Source: Acidimicrobiia bacterium (GTDB lineage Bacteria > Actinomycetota > Acidimicrobiia > Acidimicrobiales > Poriferisodalaceae). From it: DNA of 64,000 bases. Position 1 is the first letter of the stretch. Each line of letters begins with the position of its first letter. The stretch is from the NCBI GenBank assembly GCA_022827265.1, contig JAJDTF010000097.1:1-64000 (forward strand), read 5' to 3'. The notes below the pieces were generated by a model. The model was not told the origin of the DNA and did not search any database. It saw only the letters and a list, made by a program, of their open reading frames with translations. The position numbers were made by a program, and so were the translations under genes. Below are positions 32,930 through 41,749 of the stretch, one piece after another.

Positions 32930-34398
32930 GACCGCTGCGCACCGCCGTGCTGGTGTTGTTGACGGCGGCGGCTGGCCTGCTGCCCACGGTGGCGGCCGTG
33001 CGCATGAACTCCTCGGCCGATGATGCTGCAGCACATGCAGCCTCGCTCCGCACTCCCGTGTTGGCCTCCACGCCAGATGAGCCTGCGCCCGACGGCGCAG
33101 GCGGGACTGGAGCAGCGGCGTCGGCGCTGCCGCTGCTCCGCGCCGAGCGTGCACCCGACGCGCTGTGGCGGGCGGCACAGCAGCACCACATCGGCAATGA
33201 GATGACCGCGTTCAGTTCCGACTGGCCCGAGCCGCACTGCCTCGCGATCTGGATCGACGGCGTCGAAGTGTTCTCCAGCAATCCCGATCCGGTGATCCCC
33301 GCGTCCGTGCAGAAGCTCATCACTGCCGCAGCAGCTCTGGCCGTGGTCAATGCCGATGAGCGGCTGGTCACCCAGGTGCTGACGGACGCGGAGATCGTCG
33401 ACGGCGTCCTTGACGGCACCGTCTGGGTCGTCGGTGGCGGTGATCCGCTGATCATGACGCAGTCCTATGCAGATTCTCACCGGCGTCAGCCGCAGTTGCG
33501 TACGCCGATGGAAGGCCTCGCTGATGACCTTGTCGCCCTCGGCCTCGAAACGCTGCGGGGCAATCTCATTGCCGACGAGTCTCGCTATGACACGACGCGA
33601 TTTCCCGAGACGTGGCCGCAGCGGTACATCACGCAGCTCAACAGCGGCCCGCTGTCGGCCCTGAACCTCAACGACGGCATCACGGGCTTCACGACGACGC
33701 TGTCCGCGGCTGAGCACCCGGCACGCTGGTTCGCTTCCACGCTCGCGGACCTGCTTCGAGTCCGAGGTGTTTCGGTGGATGTCGAGATCGATGTGTCAGC
33801 GGCGCCGAGCGGCATGACCGAGATCGCCCGCCTCACGTCGCCCCCGCTGGTGGAGATCATCCAGCAGATGCTGCGCGAGAGCGACAACACCACTGCGGAG
33901 ATGATGCTGCGCGAGATCGGCCTGCGCGGCGCCGGAGCAGGCTCCACGCCGGTCGGCGCTGCGGCCGCCGAGCGGATCGTGTCGGATCTGCTGCCCGACC
34001 AGCCCCGGCCTGCAGTAGTGGACGGTTCGGGGCTGGACCGCCAGAACATGGTCACGTGCAGCTTCCTCGCCGCGCTGCTGGATCACTTCGGCATCGACTC
34101 TGATTTCGGGGCGGCACTGCCGGTAGCGGCACGCACGGGGACGCTGTCGCACCGGTTCGCCGAGCATCCCGCAGCAGGTCGGCTCCATGCCAAGACCGGC
34201 CTGCTCACCGGCGTGAACGCTCTCGCCGGGTTCGTCGAGACCGACAGTGGGACGGTGACGTTCGCGCAGCTGCTGAACGGCGTGCCGCCCGAGGGTCGCC
34301 TCGGCCTGGAACTGCAGGAGTCATTGGCCGGACAGCTCCTGCGGTACCCCGTGGGAGACGCACTCGCCCTGCGAGGATTGACCCGTGCCCCCGCCTGA
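32926..34398 (+). CDS. dacB: D-alanyl-D-alanine carboxypeptidase/endopeptidase (PBP4 family)
   Basis: A 490-residue exported peptidoglycan hydrolase of peptidase family S13. An N-terminal signal (LRTAVLVLLTAAAGLLPTVA) is followed by a spacer, then the three penicillin-binding motifs: SVQK at 127-130, SDN at 319-321 and KTG at 423-425. It trims or cleaves peptide stems outside the membrane. The GTG start overlaps the ROK kinase stop (GTGA) and its 3' end overlaps the LON-domain gene by 14 bases, so it is part of a tight operon. Confidence 0.92.
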   Translation: MRPLRTAVLVLLTAAAGLLPTVAAVRMNSSADDAAAHAASLRTPVLASTPDEPAPDGAGGTGAAASALPLLRAERAPDALWRAAQQHHIGNEMTAFSSDWPEPHCLAIWIDGVEVFSSNPDPVIPASVQKLITAAAALAVVNADERLVTQVLTDAEIVDGVLDGTVWVVGGGDPLIMTQSYADSHRRQPQLRTPMEGLADDLVALGLETLRGNLIADESRYDTTRFPETWPQRYITQLNSGPLSALNLNDGITGFTTTLSAAEHPARWFASTLADLLRVRGVSVDVEIDVSAAPSGMTEIARLTSPPLVEIIQQMLRESDNTTAEMMLREIGLRGAGAGSTPVGAAAAERIVSDLLPDQPRPAVVDGSGLDRQNMVTCSFLAALLDHFGIDSDFGAALPVAARTGTLSHRFAEHPAAGRLHAKTGLLTGVNALAGFVETDSGTVTFAQLLNGVPPEGRLGLELQESLAGQLLRYPVGDALALRGLTRAPA

Positions 34399-35032
34399 GA
34401 TTCGACCCATGTTCCCGCTCGGATCGCCGCTGCTGCCTGGCGCTGTGCTGCCGCTGCACATCTTCGAACCTCGGTACCGGGCGCTCGCCAGGCGGTGCAC
34501 CAGCGACGATGACCCATTCGGCGTAGTGATGATCGAGCGCGGCAGCGAGGTCGGCGGCGGCGATGTGCGCGCCGAGGTGGGTTGCCTGGCCACCATTGCC
34601 CAGCACCAGGAACTGCCCGACGGACGTTGGGTGATGCTGGCCACCGGCGATCGGCGGATCAGGATTGTCGAGTGGCTGGTCGACGACCCCTACCCCCGGG
34701 CTCTGGCCTGCGATTGGCCCGACGATCCTGCAGAGGTAGCCGCCCAGGAACGCAAGACGGTCGTGGCCCGACTGCGCCGCCTGCGCGCTCGGGCATCTGA
34801 GATCGGAGCGCTCGGAGTGACCGCAGCCGAGTCGGCTGCCATCGACGATCAGCTCGCGAAGCTCGCCGTGGCGCCCGCTGAGGCATCAGCCTGGTCGTTC
34901 CAGATCGCGTCGCTCGTGCCCGCTGGCCCGTTCGACCGCCACAGCCTGCTGTGCGCCCCAGACCCCGCCAGCCGGGTGGACGTCATCGGGGAGATCCTCG
35001 ACGGCGTAGAAGAACTGCTGGGCGAACGGTAG
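34385..35032 (+). CDS. Stand-alone LON substrate-binding domain protein
   Basis: A 215-residue protein equal to the N-terminal domain of Lon protease without the ATPase or peptidase. It starts with the typical FPLGSPLLPGAVLPLHIFEPRYRAL, followed by GCLATIAQHQELPDGRWVML and a helical tail. Such proteins are widespread in Actinobacteria and their job is not settled; protein substrate or adaptor binding is a guess from the domain. The start is a GTG inside the end of dacB (14-base overlap). Confidence 0.9.
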   Translation: MPPPEIRPMFPLGSPLLPGAVLPLHIFEPRYRALARRCTSDDDPFGVVMIERGSEVGGGDVRAEVGCLATIAQHQELPDGRWVMLATGDRRIRIVEWLVDDPYPRALACDWPDDPAEVAAQERKTVVARLRRLRARASEIGALGVTAAESAAIDDQLAKLAVAPAEASAWSFQIASLVPAGPFDRHSLLCAPDPASRVDVIGEILDGVEELLGER

Positions 35033-35039
35033 CGTAGCG

Positions 35040-35420
35040 GTGACTGTGCCTCGACGAGACTCCGGACTGCGAGCCGAGATTTCCGATTTGGTCGGCATGC
35101 TGCGGTCCTACATCGTCCAGGAGACGGTGGGCCCGCTGCGCGGGCTGGGCAGGTATGTCCTGTTCGGCGTCATCGGCGCAGTCGGCGTGAGTCTGGGAGT
35201 GGTCTTCGGGGCGCTGGGAGTGGTGCGCGTTCTGCAGGCCGAAACCGACCTCTTCAATGCGAACTGGTCATTCGTTCCCCATGTGGCTGGGGCTGTTTTT
35301 CTCTTGCTGGCGATCGCGCTGCTGATCCGCGCTATCCGGCCGAAACACGCCGATGCCACTGCGCCGGAACCGCCCGCACGACGGGCCGACGAGAATGCAG
35401 CAGAGGATGACGATGGCTGA
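35040..35420 (+). CDS. Small two-helix membrane protein (DUF1469/phage-holin-like family)
   Basis: A 126-residue protein with an amphipathic N-terminal helix and two hydrophobic helices, YVLFGVIGAVGVSLGVVFGA and VAGAVFLLLAIALLIRAI, followed by an acidic, Pro/Ala-rich tail. This is the layout of the DUF1469 (putative actinobacterial holin-X/phage holin superfamily III) proteins. The start is GTG 35040 or 35046. It overlaps the next gene by 8 bases. Function unknown; context (LON-domain protein, envelope peptidase) gives no clear hint. Confidence 0.7.
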   Translation: MTVPRRDSGLRAEISDLVGMLRSYIVQETVGPLRGLGRYVLFGVIGAVGVSLGVVFGALGVVRVLQAETDLFNANWSFVPHVAGAVFLLLAIALLIRAIRPKHADATAPEPPARRADENAAEDDDG

Positions 35421-35658
35421 CGGCAACAGGGGTACCGGGGCGGGATCGAGCGCAGCTAGCCAGCACATCACGCCCGCGGACATCTCCGATCGCGTGCGAC
35501 AGCTCGTCGGCGGAGCGGGTGACGCAGCCGAGCAGGTGTCCAGCGCCGCTGTGGCGGTAGCTGCCACCGTCGGTACCGGCCTGGTGCTGGCCGCATTCCT
35601 GTTCGGCCGTCGCAGGGGTCGCCGACGCAGCACGCTCGTCGAAATCGTCCGGGTATAG
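35413..35658 (+). CDS. Small single-helix membrane protein
   Basis: An 81-residue protein: a polar N-terminus (about 45 residues, with the amphipathic stretch ADISDRVRQLVGGAGDAAEQ), one hydrophobic helix (AAVAVAATVGTGLVLAAFLF), then a very basic GRRRGRRRS cytoplasmic anchor. AGAGG lies 7 bases before the ATG at 35413, inside the end of the preceding gene, so the two are coupled. I do not recognise a named family. A copy of the dispersed repeat begins 45 bases downstream. Confidence 0.6.
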   Translation: MADGNRGTGAGSSAASQHITPADISDRVRQLVGGAGDAAEQVSSAAVAVAATVGTGLVLAAFLFGRRRGRRRSTLVEIVRV

Positions 35659-35702
35659 GAGGCCGCGCAGATGTGTGAGCCTTCTTGTTGTCGCACCTGT
35701 TG

Positions 35703-35796
35703 TTTCCCGCTCTTGTTCGCTGCCGCTCACGGGCCGCGCGGGCCACGGCTTCGCCTATCGGCTCAGCCTCCGAGAGGCGGCGCCCGATGGCGAAGC
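35703..35796 (+). repeat. Intergenic repeat family, copy C, with palindromic end
   Basis: The copy contains TTTCCCGCTCTTGTTCGC, GCTCACGGGCCGCGCGGGCC, ACGGCTTCGCC and TATCGGCTCAGCCTC. Its right part (35747-35796) is an imperfect palindrome: GCTTCGCCTATCGG on the left pairs with CCGATGGCGAAGC on the right with a single bulged base. The ATG of the next small gene (35787) lies inside the right arm. Confidence 0.7.
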
Positions 35797-36032
35797 GGCT
35801 GAGGCGAATGCCGGCCCGAGCCACCGACGCAATGTGGCGACGGGCGCGGACCGGCAATGGGATATGGCTGGCCGCGGCGATCATGGCGAGCGGGCTGCGG
35901 TTGCTCGTTCGCTGGTCCAAGCGCGAGCGGGATGTGGTCTACCGCGGCGAGTTGGCACCGGGCGACCAGCTCATGATCCGACACGTACCACCGGAATACG
36001 AGGGTGGCAGTTCGGCGGCGGAGGGGGCGTGA
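35787..36032 (+). CDS. Small membrane-associated protein coupled to trmI
   Basis: An 81-residue protein with a basic N-terminus, a hydrophobic stretch (GIWLAAAIMASGLRLLV), then KRERDVVYRGELAPGDQLMIRHVPPEYEGG, an ending that looks like a conserved cytoplasmic tail. The stop overlaps the GTG of trmI (GTGA), which supports it being real. The start is uncertain: ATG at 35787, 35808 or further in; the first is inside the palindromic repeat, so the repeat may have supplied or altered the N-terminus. Function unknown. Confidence 0.55.
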   Translation: MAKRLRRMPARATDAMWRRARTGNGIWLAAAIMASGLRLLVRWSKRERDVVYRGELAPGDQLMIRHVPPEYEGGSSAAEGA

Positions 36033-36889
36033 ATCAGGCTGACGAGCTGGAGAGCGGCGAGCTGCAACCGGGCGAGACAGTCTTGATGGTCGACAGTCGG
36101 CAGCGTCGGTACCTCGTGGCGCTGCGCTCTGGCGGCGAGTTTCACACTCATGCTGGCGTCGTGCCGCACGACCAGATCATCGGCTCTCCCGAAGGCACGG
36201 AGTTCCGCAGCGGATCGGGTGCCCGCTTCGTGGCAGTGCGCCCGACGCTCGCTGATCACGTACTGAAGATGCCGCGTGGCGCGCAGGTGATCTATCCGAA
36301 GGATCTCGGCGCGATCTGGATGCTGGCCGACGTTCGAGCCGGCATGGCAGTCTTCGAGACCGGCGTGGGCTCAGGTGCCCTGTCGGCGACGCTGCTCCGC
36401 TGCGGTGCCTTCGTCACTGGCTACGAGCTGCGGGAGGATTTTGCCGAGCGAGCTGTCCAGAACGTCGAGAGCATTGCCGGCGCCGAAGCGCTGGATCGCT
36501 ATGACGTCCAGCTCCGCGATGCGTACGAATCGATCGATCCGCCGCGCAGCGATCCGTCACCGAGCAATGCCGGCACGGGAGCTGCCGGAGACGTGAGTAC
36601 TTCGGGGCGCCGGTACGACCGGGCCGTGCTCGATATCCCCGAGCCTTGGCGGGTTGCGGTGCACTTGCCCGGGCGGCTCCGGCGTGGCGGAATCCTGGTG
36701 GCGTACAACCCGTCAGTGACCCAAGTGCAGCAACTGCGTCGCACGCTGGACGATGGACCGTGGGCGCTCATCGAAACCATCGAGGTCATGCACCGGAGCT
36801 GGCATGTCAAGGGAGCTTCCGTGCGGCCGGATCACCGCATGGTCGCCCACACCGGCTTCCTGACGCACGCCCGATTGATCGAGGCGTGA
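36029..36889 (+). CDS. trmI: tRNA (adenine-58-N1)-methyltransferase TrmI
   Basis: A 286-residue SAM-dependent tRNA methyltransferase that makes m1A58 in the T-loop. It has the N-terminal beta domain (VLMVDSRQRRYLVALRSGG, with the HTHAGVVPHDQIIG motif), the QVIYPKDLGAIWML segment, the SAM motif VFETGVGSGALSATLL, and a DIPEPW catalytic-site motif. A stretch of about 15 residues (SDPSPSNAGTGAAGDVSTSG) is a low-complexity insertion before that motif. The GTG start has GGAGGGGG upstream. In Actinobacteria trmI is typically just upstream of the proteasome ATPase gene, as here. Confidence 0.93.
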   Translation: MNQADELESGELQPGETVLMVDSRQRRYLVALRSGGEFHTHAGVVPHDQIIGSPEGTEFRSGSGARFVAVRPTLADHVLKMPRGAQVIYPKDLGAIWMLADVRAGMAVFETGVGSGALSATLLRCGAFVTGYELREDFAERAVQNVESIAGAEALDRYDVQLRDAYESIDPPRSDPSPSNAGTGAAGDVSTSGRRYDRAVLDIPEPWRVAVHLPGRLRRGGILVAYNPSVTQVQQLRRTLDDGPWALIETIEVMHRSWHVKGASVRPDHRMVAHTGFLTHARLIEA

Positions 36890-37779
36890 CACGAGCCTGT
36901 GCGACCCGCGCAGCCGTATCGCGGCGGCGCCATGAGCGACCGGTCCGGTGGCTGGTGCTGCGGGCGGCACGATTGCTGGGCGCTGTGCTGCTGGTCGGCG
37001 CGATTGTTGCCTGCGGAGCAGATCCCGACGACTCCGGCCGGGGAAGGTCGCCAGTCGCCAGCGTCGCCTCGATCCCGAGTCCCGATGGCCCCGTGTGGTT
37101 GGGTGCACCGCCCGTATCGGTGACGGTTGATGACGGCGTGCTGGCCAGCGTGGTCGCGGTGCATGCATTCGGCTGCGGACCGGTGTCTCATGGCTCGGGG
37201 TTCGCCGTCGCGCCGGGACTGCTGGTCGGCTCGGCCCATGTGGTTGCCGGATCGTCGAGCGTCGAGATTGCGTGGAACCCAGGCGGCGGCGATGGGCTCG
37301 TCACCTCTCCGGCGGACATCGTCGGGTTCGACCCGGCACGAGACCTCGCTTTGCTGCGTTCCGCTGCTGCTGTCCCGCCGTTGCAAATCGAACGCGTGCG
37401 TATCGGCAGCACCGGGGCAGTTATCGGCTACCTGCAAGGAGAGCGGCTTGAAGTGTCGCCGGCGCGCATCGAGCACCTGAGACGGGCATCGGGGTTGTGG
37501 GGCGACGGAATCGGGCGAGACGTGTATTTCCTTGCGGCCGACGTCCAAAAGGGCCAGTCCGGCGGGCCGCTGGTCGATCGGGGTGGCGTAGTTGGGGTGG
37601 CGTTCGCCACCGCGACCGGACCCGACGACATCGGCTATACGCTCAGCCGGGACGAATTGCTGGGCTTCCTAGGTTCGACGGGAGTCGATGTGCGATTCGA
37701 CTATCGCGGCGACGCGGTGATCCAGGCACAACCGGCGAGTCTCAGCGTGGTTTCCAGCGGCGAATGTCCCCGCAGATGA
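36886..37779 (+). CDS. Lipoprotein trypsin-like serine protease
   Basis: A 297-residue chymotrypsin-fold protease with an N-terminal signal and lipobox (IVAC, lipidated cysteine at 43), so it is anchored outside the membrane. Catalytic residues: H118 (GSAHVVAG), D153 (PARDLALL) and S225 (KGQSGGPLV). GSGFAVAPG precedes the histidine. The layout resembles the periplasmic protease domain of MarP-type proteins but lacks their membrane helices. The GTG start overlaps the trmI stop (GTGA). Downstream lies the tandem-repeat block. Confidence 0.85.
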   Translation: MTRACATRAAVSRRRHERPVRWLVLRAARLLGAVLLVGAIVACGADPDDSGRGRSPVASVASIPSPDGPVWLGAPPVSVTVDDGVLASVVAVHAFGCGPVSHGSGFAVAPGLLVGSAHVVAGSSSVEIAWNPGGGDGLVTSPADIVGFDPARDLALLRSAAAVPPLQIERVRIGSTGAVIGYLQGERLEVSPARIEHLRRASGLWGDGIGRDVYFLAADVQKGQSGGPLVDRGGVVGVAFATATGPDDIGYTLSRDELLGFLGSTGVDVRFDYRGDAVIQAQPASLSVVSSGECPRR

Positions 37780-37789
37780 CGAGAGACCA

Positions 37790-37914
37790 GAAGCTCACGC
37801 TTCGATCTGTGCTTGTCGCTTCATCTCGGCCTACGCCTCGATCTGTGCTTGTCGCTTCATTGAAGCTCACGCTTCGATCTGTGCTTGTCGCTTCATCTCG
37901 GCCTACGCCTCGAT
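37790..37914. repeat. 36/72-bp tandem repeat (minisatellite) between convergent genes
   Basis: A 23-base core, TCGATCTGTGCTTGTCGCTTCAT, occurs at 37802-37824, 37838-37860 and 37874-37896, spaced exactly 36 bases. A longer 53-base block is identical at 37790-37842 and 37862-37914, so the array has a 72-base super-period. The last unit overlaps the final codons and stop of the ferredoxin gene on the minus strand, and the other units repeat that ATCGAGGCGTAG (or GAAGCGTGA) end. Confidence 0.85.
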
Positions 37915-38136
37915 GAAGATGCACTCCCCGGGGCACTCTTCGGCGGACTCGATCACAGCGTCGAGCTGCGAGTCGGGAAACTCGGCGAGCCCCTCGACAC
38001 CGCCCGGTTCGGCGAAGACTTTGTCGCCTTCCTTCACGTATGCAAGCCCGTCGTCGAGAAGCGTGAAGACATCGGGTGCGATCTCTTCGCAGAGCCCGTC
38101 ACCGGTGCACAGATCCTGATCGATCCAGACCTTCAT
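37903..38136 (-). CDS. Single-cluster ferredoxin
   Basis: A 77-residue acidic ferredoxin. MKVWIDQDLCTGDGLCEEIAPDVF and the ending ECPGECIFIEA give cysteine spacing C-x5-C ... C-x3-C, the pattern of small actinobacterial [3Fe-4S]/[4Fe-4S] ferredoxins that feed electrons to P450s and other oxidases. The ATG is preceded by a purine-rich GGAAGGG stretch. A ferredoxin gene beside the proteasome ATPase gene is seen in other Actinobacteria. Its 3' end is embedded in the tandem repeat. Confidence 0.9.
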   Translation of the reverse strand: MKVWIDQDLCTGDGLCEEIAPDVFTLLDDGLAYVKEGDKVFAEPGGVEGLAEFPDSQLDAVIESAEECPGECIFIEA

Positions 38137-38295
38137 CGTGTAACGACCCTTCCTGTGGAGCGGCCCGAAGGGGGGAACCGAGCCACTTATGAAATCTACC
38201 GAGTCGGCGCGTGTCCTGCACGGCACTGACCGCCCCCGGCCCAGCGGCCGGACCGGCAAGCGGGCAGGCGTTGCGACTTGCCAGCAGTGTCAGGG

Positions 38296-38301
38296 TAGTG
38301 T
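38296..38301 (+). promoter_or_regulatory. Candidate -10 element (TAGTGT) for arc
   Basis: TAGTGT ends 9 bases before the ATG at 38311; TTGCGA at 38271-38276 could be a -35 with a long 19-base spacer. No Shine-Dalgarno is present. Confidence 0.4.
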
Positions 38302-38310
38302 CGGCCGCGC

Positions 38311-40074
38311 ATGGACCAGGGCGACGACGAGACTCAGCGCAGCAGCGCAGCCGATGCGGGCGTGCTCCGCAGCCGCATGCGCACGCTCGAAGAAGAGGTC
38401 GCGCTGCTCCGGCGCAAGCTGGCCGACACACCGGCGCGGGTCAGCACGCTCGAAGAACGCCTGCTCGAGGCGAAAGGTCAGCTGTCGGCTGCCGTCTCGC
38501 AGAACGAGAAGCTGACGTACACACTGCGCGAGGCGCGAGAGCACATCGCAGCCCTGCGCGAAGAGGTCGACAAGCTGACCCAGCCGCCGTCGGCCTACGG
38601 CACATTCCTGTCCCGCAACGACGACGGGACAGCGGATGTGCACGCCAGCGGGCGCAAGATGCGCGTCGCCCTGCACCCCGACTTGGCCGAGACCGAACTG
38701 GTCGAGGGCAGCGAGGTGGTGCTGAACGAGTCGTACAACATCGTGCTGGCTCGTGGGCCTGAGACTTCCGGTGAGGTGGTGACGCTGAACGAGGTGCTCG
38801 CCGACGGCTTCCGTGCGCTGGTCACGGGTCGCGCCGACGAGGAACGCATCGTGGAGCTCGCGGGCGATCTGCGCGACGAACCGCTGCGGTCGGGCGACAA
38901 CCTGCTGCTCGACGTGCGCTCCAACATCGTGCTCGAGCGCCTGCCACGACCCGAAGTGGACGATCTGCTGCTCGAAGAAGTGCCGGACGTCACCTATGAG
39001 GACATCGGCGGGCTGGACACCCAGATCGAGCTGATCACCGATGCCGTGGAGCTGCCCTACCTGCATCAGGACCTGTTCCGCACCTACGACCTCCCGGCCC
39101 CGAAGGGCATCCTGCTGTACGGTCCGCCTGGGTGCGGCAAGACGTTGATAGCGAAGGCCGTGGCCAACTCGCTGGCAGCCAAGGTGGGGGAGGTCTCCGG
39201 CCAGCAGGGCGCACGCAGCTTCTTCATCAACATCAAGGGCCCTGAGCTGCTCAACAAGTACGTGGGCGAGACCGAGCGCCAGATCCGGCGCATCTTCGAG
39301 CGGGCCAGGGAGAAGGCCTCCGAGGGCTGGCCGGTGATCGTCTTCTTCGACGAGATGGAGTCGCTGTTCCGCACGCGCGGCAGCGGCATCAGCTCTGACA
39401 TGGAGTCGACGGTCGTGCCGCAGCTGCTCGCTGAGATCGACGGCGTCGAGGGTTTGCGCAACGTGATCGTGATCGGCGCCTCGAACCGGGAAGACCTCAT
39501 CGACCCTGCGATCCTGCGTCCTGGCCGACTCGACGTGAAGATCAAGATCAACCGGCCCGGCGAGCAGGCGGCGCTGTCGATCTTCAGCACGTATCTCACG
39601 CCGACCCTGCCGATCGACCCGATGGAAGTCGCCGACCTGGGCGGCGGCGATCCCCACAAGGCCGTCCGGATCATGATCGAGCGGACCGTCGACGAGATGT
39701 ACCGCCCCGATGACCTCAACCGTTTCCTCGAGGTCACCTACCAGAACGGCGACAAGGAAGTCATGTACTTCAAGGACTTCGCGTCGGGGGCGATGATCGA
39801 GAACATCGTGCGCCGGGCCAAGAAGAACGCCATCAAGCGGTCGCTGGCCACCGGCAGCAGCGGCATCAGGCTGGACGATCTCATGGGCTCGATCCGCCAA
39901 GAGTTCCGTGAGCACGAAGACCTGCCGAACACGACGAATCCCGACGACTGGGCGAAGATCTCCGGCAAGAAGGGCGAGCGGATCGTGTTCATCCGGACGC
40001 TCGTCGATCCCGACGAGAGCGATGCGCTCGGCGGCCGGGCCATCGAACGGGTGCAGACCAGCCAGTACCTGTAG
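38311..40074 (+). CDS. arc: Proteasome-associated AAA+ ATPase (ARC/Mpa)
   Basis: A 587-residue hexameric unfoldase that captures pupylated proteins and feeds them to the 20S proteasome. An N-terminal coiled coil (about 15-85: [20 protein letters not shown]) binds Pup. Interdomain OB folds follow ([20 protein letters not shown]). The AAA domain has Walker A GPPGCGKT and Walker [13 protein letters not shown]. The C-terminus ends SQYL, matching the QYL tail that docks into the PrcA ring to open the gate. It is first in the Pup-proteasome cluster, probably from its own leaderless promoter. Confidence 0.96.
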   Translation: MDQGDDETQRSSAADAGVLRSRMRTLEEEVALLRRKLADTPARVSTLEERLLEAKGQLSAAVSQNEKLTYTLREAREHIAALREEVDKLTQPPSAYGTFLSRNDDGTADVHASGRKMRVALHPDLAETELVEGSEVVLNESYNIVLARGPETSGEVVTLNEVLADGFRALVTGRADEERIVELAGDLRDEPLRSGDNLLLDVRSNIVLERLPRPEVDDLLLEEVPDVTYEDIGGLDTQIELITDAVELPYLHQDLFRTYDLPAPKGILLYGPPGCGKTLIAKAVANSLAAKVGEVSGQQGARSFFINIKGPELLNKYVGETERQIRRIFERAREKASEGWPVIVFFDEMESLFRTRGSGISSDMESTVVPQLLAEIDGVEGLRNVIVIGASNREDLIDPAILRPGRLDVKIKINRPGEQAALSIFSTYLTPTLPIDPMEVADLGGGDPHKAVRIMIERTVDEMYRPDDLNRFLEVTYQNGDKEVMYFKDFASGAMIENIVRRAKKNAIKRSLATGSSGIRLDDLMGSIRQEFREHEDLPNTTNPDDWAKISGKKGERIVFIRTLVDPDESDALGGRAIERVQTSQYL

Positions 40075-40140
40075 AGCACTGCACATTCATCGGGGAGCAA
40101 CAGTGGCCGCGGCGGAAGGCGCATCTCTCCGCGCATCCTC

Positions 40141-40146
40141 TAGGGT
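40141..40146 (+). promoter_or_regulatory. Candidate -10 element (TAGGGT) for dop
   Basis: TAGGGT ends 8 bases before the GTG at 40155 in the 80-base arc-dop gap, consistent with a second, leaderless promoter for dop and the genes after it. No -35 match. Confidence 0.4.
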
Positions 40147-40154
40147 CTCGCGCG

Positions 40155-41663
40155 GTGGCGGTTCACAAGGTCGTTGGCATCGAGACTGAGTTCGGCATCA
40201 TCCATCGCTGCATGGGCGACTCCAATCCCGTTGCGGCATCGTCGATGATCATCAACGCCTACGTCAACGGGTTCCTGTGCCAGCGCGTCAGCTGGGATTT
40301 CGAAGACGAGCAGCCGGGTGCTGATGCGAGGGGCTTCAACGAGTTCGACGCGCTGGCACCCGAGATCGAGACGCACCTGGTCAACGCCGTGCTGACCAAC
40401 GGCGCTCGCTACTACGTCGACCACGCGCATCCTGAGCTGTCGACTCCGGAGTGCTCGGACGCACGCCAATGCGTGGTGTACGACCGGGCAGCGGAGGAGA
40501 TCCTGATCCGGTCCATGCAGGCTGCCAACAACCTCCTGCCCGACGACGAAGAGCTCGTCATCCACAAGAACAACAGCGACGGCAAGGGCAACAGCTACGG
40601 CTGCCACGAGAACTACCTGCTCGACCGCGATGTGCCGTTCGGGAGGGTGGTGACGCACATCCTGCCGTTCTTCGTGACCCGCCAGATCTTCTGCGGCGCC
40701 GGCAAGCTGGGCGTCGAGGTTCCGATGAACGACGGCTCTGCGCCGCCGTTCGGCGACCGGCCGTTCCAGGTCAGCCAGCGCGCCGACTTCTTCGAGGAGG
40801 AAGTCGGGCTCGAGACCACGCTCAAGCGGCCCATCGTCAACACCCGCGACGAGCCTCACGCCGACACGCGCAAGTACCGGCGCCTGCACGTCATCATCGG
40901 CGACGCCAACATGAGCGAGCTGCAGACGTATCTCAAGCTGGGCACGACCTCGCTGGTGCTGGCGATGATCGACGACGACTTCCTGCCCGAGCCCCTGACG
41001 CCGCTCGTGCCGGTCGCGGCGCTGCGCCAGGTGAGCTTCGACACAGCCCTGTCGGGGCTGATCGAACTGGTCGACGGCCGTCGCCTGCGAGCCATCGAGG
41101 TCCAATGGGAATATTTGGACCTGGCCCGGAAGTATGCGCAGAGCCATGGTCTGGATCCCGTCGGCGGCGACGACATCGGCAATGACATCCTGGACCGCTG
41201 GGAAGCAGTGCTCACCGGGCTGGAATCAGATCCGATGGGGCTCGCGACGCAGCTGGACTGGGTGGCGAAGCTGCGCCTGTACGAGGCATTCGCCGAGCGG
41301 CACGGCCTCGACTGGGACGATCCGAAGCTGGCCGCCCTCGACCTGCAGTATCACGACCTGCGGCCGTCGAAGTCGCTGTCGCGACGCGTCGGTCTTGAAC
41401 GGATCACGACCGACGACGAAGTGGACGAGGCGGTCTCCGTGCCGCCGCCGACGACACGCGCGTACTTCCGGGGTCGTTGCCTCGACAAGTTCGGCGAGGA
41501 GATCGTGGCCGCCAACTGGGATTCGATGGTGTTCGACATCGGCACCGATCCGCTGCGCCGCGTGCCGATGCTTGAACCGCTGCGAGGAACCCGCGCGCAC
41601 GTGGGTAGCTTGTTGGACGAGTGCCGGGACGCGGCCGAGTTGCTGCGCCGGCTGGGCAATTAG
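40155..41663 (+). CDS. dop: Deamidase/depupylase of Pup (Dop)
   Basis: A 502-residue member of the Pup ligase/glutamine-synthetase-like fold. It starts VVGIETEFGII, where the glutamate helps bind ATP-magnesium, and has the Dop-specific loop after it (CMGDSNPVAASSMIINAYVN), [34 protein letters not shown] and [19 protein letters not shown]. The insertion after strand 1 distinguishes it from PafA. Dop removes Pup from targets and, in species whose Pup ends in Gln, deamidates it. Here Pup already ends in Glu, so depupylation is likely its main job. Confidence 0.95.
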   Translation: MAVHKVVGIETEFGIIHRCMGDSNPVAASSMIINAYVNGFLCQRVSWDFEDEQPGADARGFNEFDALAPEIETHLVNAVLTNGARYYVDHAHPELSTPECSDARQCVVYDRAAEEILIRSMQAANNLLPDDEELVIHKNNSDGKGNSYGCHENYLLDRDVPFGRVVTHILPFFVTRQIFCGAGKLGVEVPMNDGSAPPFGDRPFQVSQRADFFEEEVGLETTLKRPIVNTRDEPHADTRKYRRLHVIIGDANMSELQTYLKLGTTSLVLAMIDDDFLPEPLTPLVPVAALRQVSFDTALSGLIELVDGRRLRAIEVQWEYLDLARKYAQSHGLDPVGGDDIGNDILDRWEAVLTGLESDPMGLATQLDWVAKLRLYEAFAERHGLDWDDPKLAALDLQYHDLRPSKSLSRRVGLERITTDDEVDEAVSVPPPTTRAYFRGRCLDKFGEEIVAANWDSMVFDIGTDPLRRVPMLEPLRGTRAHVGSLLDECRDAAELLRRLGN

Positions 41664-41749
41664 CCGCCAGGTTCAGACTCGAACGCAGGCGGCAATCGGA
41701 ACTCTCACGCATTCGAGACCCAAGCAATCGACACCGGAGGAGGCCCGAG

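Noticed and set aside
37742-37936. Repeat peptides encoded by the tandem repeat
   Set aside because: Open frames exist on both strands only because the unit length is a multiple of three; no ribosome site or family supports translation.
38290-40086. Long open frame antisense to arc
   Set aside because: It mirrors the arc codons; arc has all ARC/Mpa motifs, and the antisense product has none.
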